Below are positions 21,172-23,504 of a DNA stretch of 23,504 nucleotides, piece after piece (within the stretch, counting starts at the first letter, position 1; every line of letters starts with the position of its first letter). The notes under the pieces were generated by a model. That model saw only the letters and a list, made by a program, of their open reading frames with translations. It was not told where the DNA came from and searched no databases. A program made the position numbers and the translations under genes. Source of the stretch: a virus; the IMG/VR virus record IMGVR_UViG_3300027996_000171, positions 1-23,504 of that record; one strand, 5' to 3'.

Positions 21172-21368
21172 TAGTTCGAAAAGAAGAAGGGAAGTACATT
21201 ATGACGCATATTGTAGGATGTATCCTACATTATGATGCATATTATCAGGTCATTCGGATACATACTTATCCCGATAATAGGCTTAATAATTTTAATTCAT
21301 ATCCCGATAATAGGTTTAATAATTTTAATTCATATCCCGATAATAGGTTTAATAATTTTAACAATTAG
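21168..21368 (+). CDS. small protein with three 11-residue repeats
   Basis: The product has 66 residues. The N-terminal half (MIVRKEEGKYIMTHIVGC...) is unremarkable. The C-terminal half is three copies of YPDNRxNNFNS, encoded by 33-bp direct repeats. GGAGTGGAGG precedes the ATG, which overlaps the upstream stop. Because the repeats are nearly identical in DNA, they may serve as DNA or RNA elements and the protein may be secondary. Confidence 0.5.
   Translation: MIVRKEEGKYIMTHIVGCILHYDAYYQVIRIHTYPDNRLNNFNSYPDNRFNNFNSYPDNRFNNFNN
21195..21243. repeat. 31-bp spaced direct repeat around a perfect hairpin
   Basis: TACATTATGAYGCATATT occurs at 21195-21212 and 21226-21243 with one mismatch. Between and across them TGTAGGAT and ATCCTACA form an 8-bp inverted repeat with a 2-nt loop (21212-21229). 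It lies just before the 33-bp repeats. Confidence 0.7.
21267..21365 (+). repeat. three 33-bp tandem direct repeats
   Basis: Three back-to-back units begin at 21267, 21300 and 21333. The first two differ at one position and the last differs only at its end. The unit starts TATCCCGATAATAGG and ends in an AT-rich half. No spacers separate the units, so this is not a CRISPR array. It keeps the reading frame (11 codons per unit). Confidence 0.9.
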
Positions 21369-21379
21369 GAGATTAGGCG

Positions 21380-21604
21380 ATGCGGACGAGAATATCTGTA
21401 GAAATTAATGTGAAGGAATCTGTTTCCGTTTTTACTCGTTTTTGTGTGCGAGTTGCGTCATTTGACCTTATCGACGCAGGGGGTTTAGAAAGTGCAAAAC
21501 ATACTCTAGCGTTTGTACTTTCAGACCCAAAGCGTCATGTTTCCGATTTTAGGGGTAAAAAAGGGAAACAGGAAACAAAAAGGGAAACAAAAATTCCTCT
21601 TTAA
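21380..21604 (+). CDS. small basic-ended protein (unknown)
   Basis: The product has 74 residues, with AGGAG about 8-9 nt before the ATG. The first 50 residues are alpha/beta without a motif; the last 20 are Lys/Arg-rich (RGKKGKQETKRETK). The coding sequence holds two of the three TTTCCG repeat elements, so the DNA may also carry control sites. No family is recognised. Confidence 0.5.
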   Translation: MRTRISVEINVKESVSVFTRFCVRVASFDLIDAGGLESAKHTLAFVLSDPKRHVSDFRGKKGKQETKRETKIPL

Positions 21605-21773
21605 TATCTTATACTTATCTTATATTGTTTCTCTTTTTCTCTTTTTTAGAAAAGTATTAATAGATAACTAAAAGTATAAGAGTATAAAAGTAATTCAAGA
21701 GTAAGTAGTTCAGAGTAGTAGTTTTATATGTAGGGAGTTGAGTACCCCTAAAAACGGAAATCGGAAACAGATC
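21418..21773. repeat. three related TTTCCG-containing repeats on both strands
   Basis: Copy A (21418-21434) reads ATCTGTTTCCGTTTTTA. Copy B (21539-21557) reads ATGTTTCCGATTTTAGGGGT. Copy C (minus strand, 21743-21773) combines both: ATCTGTTTCCGATTTCCG then TTTTTAGGGGT. A and B each equal C with a 7-bp internal deletion. These long matches in 350 bp are unlikely by chance and suggest binding sites of one protein. Confidence 0.7.
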
Positions 21774-21820
21774 AAAAAGTGCGCCTTGTTTTTTGGGTCT
21801 TATTCTGAAAAGCTTTTTGG
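21605..21820. other. 216-bp AT-rich non-coding region, possible origin
   Basis: No gene is present. It holds an inverted repeat CTTATACTT/AAGTATAAG (21608-21616, 21672-21680), a longer one pairing AAAAAGGGAAACA at 21577-21589 with TGTTTCTCTTTTT at 21626-21638, repeated AAAGTATAAGAGTATAAAAG, and repeat copy C. Position, AT content and repeats are compatible with a replication origin or control region. Confidence 0.4.
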
Positions 21821-22315
21821 ATGAGAAAAAACGAAATGAAGTTTTTATCGGATCTGAAAAAGAGCTTCAAACGACATGGAGCTTGGTTCTATAAAATTCC
21901 TGACACGCCTACTAGTTTAAGATTCACTCCGGCCAAACCATTCGATGTAGTGCTATGTGTCGAGGGAGCTTTCGTTTCGATGGAAGGCAAATGGTTAGAT
22001 TGGACCGATAAGAAAGGCTATGCCTTCAAGTATGATGACCTGAGAGACTCACAAAAACTGGGTTTACAGCACATCGAAGACCATAAGGGTATATCGTATG
22101 TCACTTTAGGATTACGAGCAGCGAGAGGCGATGTGAGGGCCTTATTTTGGGAGCATAAAGATTTCAAACAGTTGTGTGAAGATAATAACGGTCGGATATC
22201 TCGTGAGATGCTAGAACAAACCCCCTTTATTCCCTGCGTTGATAAGAAATACGATCTTAGTCAGATAATTTCAGATATAAAATCAAATACTTTCTTTCAA
22301 AACCTAATGAGATAG
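21821..22315 (+). CDS. RecU-like PD-(D/E)XK nuclease
   Basis: The product has 164 residues. TPAKPFDVVLCVEGAFVSMEGKWLDW matches the RecU/penicillin-binding-factor pattern kpfDfig...fiafEaK, with D42 and the ExK pair E55/K57 as metal-binding catalytic residues. LRDSQKLGLQHIEDHKGISYVTLGL fits the following HQ...L...G helix-strand part of RecU. The likely role is Holliday-junction resolution or debranching of phage DNA. The start has no recognisable ribosome binding site; ATG at 21836 is a possible alternative. It follows the repeat-rich non-coding region. Confidence 0.75.
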   Translation: MRKNEMKFLSDLKKSFKRHGAWFYKIPDTPTSLRFTPAKPFDVVLCVEGAFVSMEGKWLDWTDKKGYAFKYDDLRDSQKLGLQHIEDHKGISYVTLGLRAARGDVRALFWEHKDFKQLCEDNNGRISREMLEQTPFIPCVDKKYDLSQIISDIKSNTFFQNLMR

Positions 22316-22316
22316 T

Positions 22317-22416
22317 ACACACTAAGTAGATGAGAGGTTTTACGCACTAGGGCCTTTCGCATCCGGGGGAGTGTTACCAAGGATGGTAATTACTTCCCCA
22401 TCTTAACTTAGTGTGT
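22317..22416 (+). ncRNA. candidate branched structured RNA
   Basis: A perfect 11-bp outer stem (22317-22327 with 22406-22416) is extended by AGATG/CATCT (22328-22332 with 22399-22403) over a 2-nt bulge. Inside are two hairpins: GAGAGG/CCTTTC (about 22332-22337 with 22353-22358) and GGGGGAGTGTTACC with GGTAATTACTTCCCC (22365-22378 with 22385-22399). GGATG (22381-22385) could also pair with CATCC (22360-22364) as a pseudoknot. It fits no riboswitch or ribozyme consensus that I know. It ends 11 nt before the next start codon. Confidence 0.5.
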
Positions 22417-22427
22417 TATAAATTCTT

Positions 22428-23141
22428 ATGGCGATGAAATTTAAAAACAATTTTAAATCCGAGATGCAGAGATTAGCTAACACGCTTGGTAAAGACGCTC
22501 CCCGAATTATTTATAAAGCGGAAGCAATAACTCTTAAAAAACTAGGGATATCTATAAGAGCGGAAGTGACGAAGATTGCAAGAAAGAAGCTAGGTCTTCA
22601 AAAAGAACCCGCCGGGACTAAGATTTCTGCGGATCAATTTAAAAAGGAATTCACGCGGATTGAGATGCACATACCTTCTAAAGGTAAAGCGCATATGGCC
22701 GTTATTGTTAAAGGAAAATCTGTACCGATGGCCCGCTTCTTATCTTCACCTAAGAAAATATTATCCCAGAAAGGAATCAAACCTCGTAGAAGAAAAAAAG
22801 TAGTAGTTGAAGTGTTTAAAGGGAAGAAGAAAACTCTTGCTTCGACGACGTCAAAAACGCCTTTTCTCTTTAGGGATGAAAATGGGAAGATTCAAGTCGG
22901 AAAAAGACATTCAACAGGAGTAAGAAAGAGAAGAAAAGATGGTCAATGGACTGATGTTTATGTCAGAAATCTAACTGGTGCTTCTGTCGCAACTTTTCTC
23001 CGAACTCTTGGTATAAAAAAAGAAATAGAAACTAAAATGAAAGTTAGATTTCAAAATCAATTTATAAAAAGGTTTCGTTTCTTTGCACAAGCTGAAATAA
23101 AAAGACGGTTGAAAGCGGGCTTGGTTTCTACATTCAAATAA
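22428..23141 (+). CDS. basic protein resembling minor tail protein Z
   Basis: The product has 237 residues, strongly basic (many Lys/Arg). The pattern KGKSVPMARFLSSPK, KGIKPRRRKKVVVEVFKGKKK, TPFLFRDENGKIQVGKRHSTG, DVYVRNLTGASVATFL follows the layout of prophage minor tail protein Z (GPZ) proteins: an N-terminal helical part, ARF, a V-V-F-K-G block, an R-rich insert and a P-I/V-x-x-L-x-G-x-S-V segment. If right, late structural genes resume here. It lacks a ribosome binding site and starts 11 nt after the structured RNA candidate. A nucleic-acid-binding role is the alternative because of its charge. Confidence 0.5.
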   Translation: MAMKFKNNFKSEMQRLANTLGKDAPRIIYKAEAITLKKLGISIRAEVTKIARKKLGLQKEPAGTKISADQFKKEFTRIEMHIPSKGKAHMAVIVKGKSVPMARFLSSPKKILSQKGIKPRRRKKVVVEVFKGKKKTLASTTSKTPFLFRDENGKIQVGKRHSTGVRKRRKDGQWTDVYVRNLTGASVATFLRTLGIKKEIETKMKVRFQNQFIKRFRFFAQAEIKRRLKAGLVSTFK

Positions 23142-23378
23142 CCTCCATAATATATCTATAAATATCTATAAAAAATATTCTAGAAAATAATTCCTAATTT
23201 TTTAAAAACGGATTTAAAAAGTTTTTCGAAAATAAAAATTTTTATCTTTCTGCGCAGGAGAAAATCGAAAATCAAAAAACCTTGTAAGGATTTTTGAAAA
23301 GGCCCTATAGGGATATGGCCCTAAAAGTGAGATTGTTGTATGTGATTTCAACTAGTTAGTAAGTGCCCGGAATTTGTT

Positions 23379-23436
23379 AAAAAAAAAAATTTCAAAACAA
23401 AAAAATTTCAAAACAAAAAAAATTTCAAAACAAAAA
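23379..23436. repeat. tandem A-rich repeat (AAATTTCAAAACAAAA)
   Basis: Three successive copies of A(7-11)TTTCAAAAC differ mainly in the length of their A-tract. Such tracts bend DNA and vary easily. Confidence 0.75.
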
Positions 23437-23463
23437 GTAATAAAATCAAGTACTTATACTAAA

Positions 23464-23504
23464 AGATTCAAGATTCAAGATTCAAGATTCAAGATTCAAG
23501 ATTC
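23464..23504. repeat. heptanucleotide tandem repeat AGATTCA running off the window
   Basis: AGATTCA is repeated almost six times without a mismatch and continues to the last base. The true length is unknown. Confidence 0.9.

Larger units (their letters stand above)
23142..23504. other. 363-bp AT-rich non-coding region at window end
   Basis: No gene was found on either strand. It holds an ATATCTATAA repeat near 23150-23170, a 10-bp palindrome CCCTATAGGG at 23303-23312 with a nearby GGCCCTA repeat, poly-A stretches and the two tandem repeats listed separately. It may be a control region or the edge of an assembled sequence. Confidence 0.6.

Noticed and set aside
21267-21365. CRISPR-like repeat array
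   Set aside because: The 33-bp units are directly adjacent without spacers and remain in frame with a gene that has a ribosome binding site, so this is a coding tandem repeat.
22317-22416. tRNA or tRNA-like gene
   Set aside because: The outer stem is 11-16 bp instead of 7, there is no TTCRA T-loop sequence, no recognisable D-arm and no anticodon arm of the right size.
22317-22416. c-di-GMP riboswitch, because of ACGCACTAGGGC
   Set aside because: Only a short string resembles the GEMM consensus; the AAACC, GNRA tetraloop receptor and the second conserved GACGCAAAGCC block are missing.
22317-22416. Rho-independent terminator after the RecU-like gene
   Set aside because: The stem is not followed by a run of T; the next bases are TATAAATTC and then a start codon.

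Overview
The window is a stretch of a tailed double-stranded DNA phage (or prophage) genome of low to moderate GC. It holds tail genes, a lysis cassette and a self-contained replication module; no ribosomal, tRNA or host metabolic genes were seen. The host is probably a Gram-negative bacterium. The endopeptidase gene is followed by an overlapping pair made of a small N-terminally hydrophobic protein and an out-of-frame lipoprotein, the usual layout of Rz/Rz1-type spanins. The host genus cannot be read from the sequence. Many start sites have AGGAG-type ribosome binding sites.

Layout. (1) 1-6456, rightward, late genes: the end of an upstream gene, an acidic beta-rich protein, a small baseplate-like protein, a 899-residue tail-tip/baseplate protein, four small beta-rich proteins of which three look like tandem paralogues, an NlpC/P60 endopeptidase, and small lysis-type genes. 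(2) 6453-13772, leftward, replication and nuclease genes. In transcription order these are an SNF2-type helicase, a charged-repeat protein, a DEDDh exonuclease, a DUF2800 (Cas4-like) nuclease, a DUF2815 ssDNA-binding protein, a family A DNA polymerase, two small unknowns, a PD-(D/E)XK nuclease and a last small unknown. (3) 13716-13927, a divergent control region with a perfect 20-bp palindrome, overlapping promoter elements and a leader carrying a strong intrinsic terminator. (4) 13928-21604, rightward: a Cro-like regulator, a Prim-Pol/DUF5906 primase-helicase, a run of very small coupled genes, a Dam-like adenine methylase and many small Zn-binding or unknown proteins. (5) 21380-21820, a repeat-rich segment that could be an origin or control region. 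(6) 21821-23504: a RecU-like nuclease, a roughly 100-nt region able to form a branched RNA, a basic protein resembling minor tail protein Z, and a 363-bp AT-rich repeat tract running off the window.

How it works together (inference). The Cro-like protein probably acts at the palindrome between the two replication operons. Primase-helicase, polymerase, ssDNA-binding protein, SNF2 helicase and the nucleases form the phage replication and recombination machinery. The same set (DUF2800, DUF2815, family A polymerase, SNF2, DUF5906 primase, PD-(D/E)XK nuclease) is well known from siphophages, especially those of Firmicutes. Here it is split over two divergent operons in a phage that appears to infect a Gram-negative host.

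The most unusual items are the branched RNA candidate at 22317-22416, the terminated leader before the cro-like gene, the shared acidic (D/E)FDL C-termini of three predicted proteins in the replication regions, and the three related TTTCCG-containing repeats at 21418-21773.
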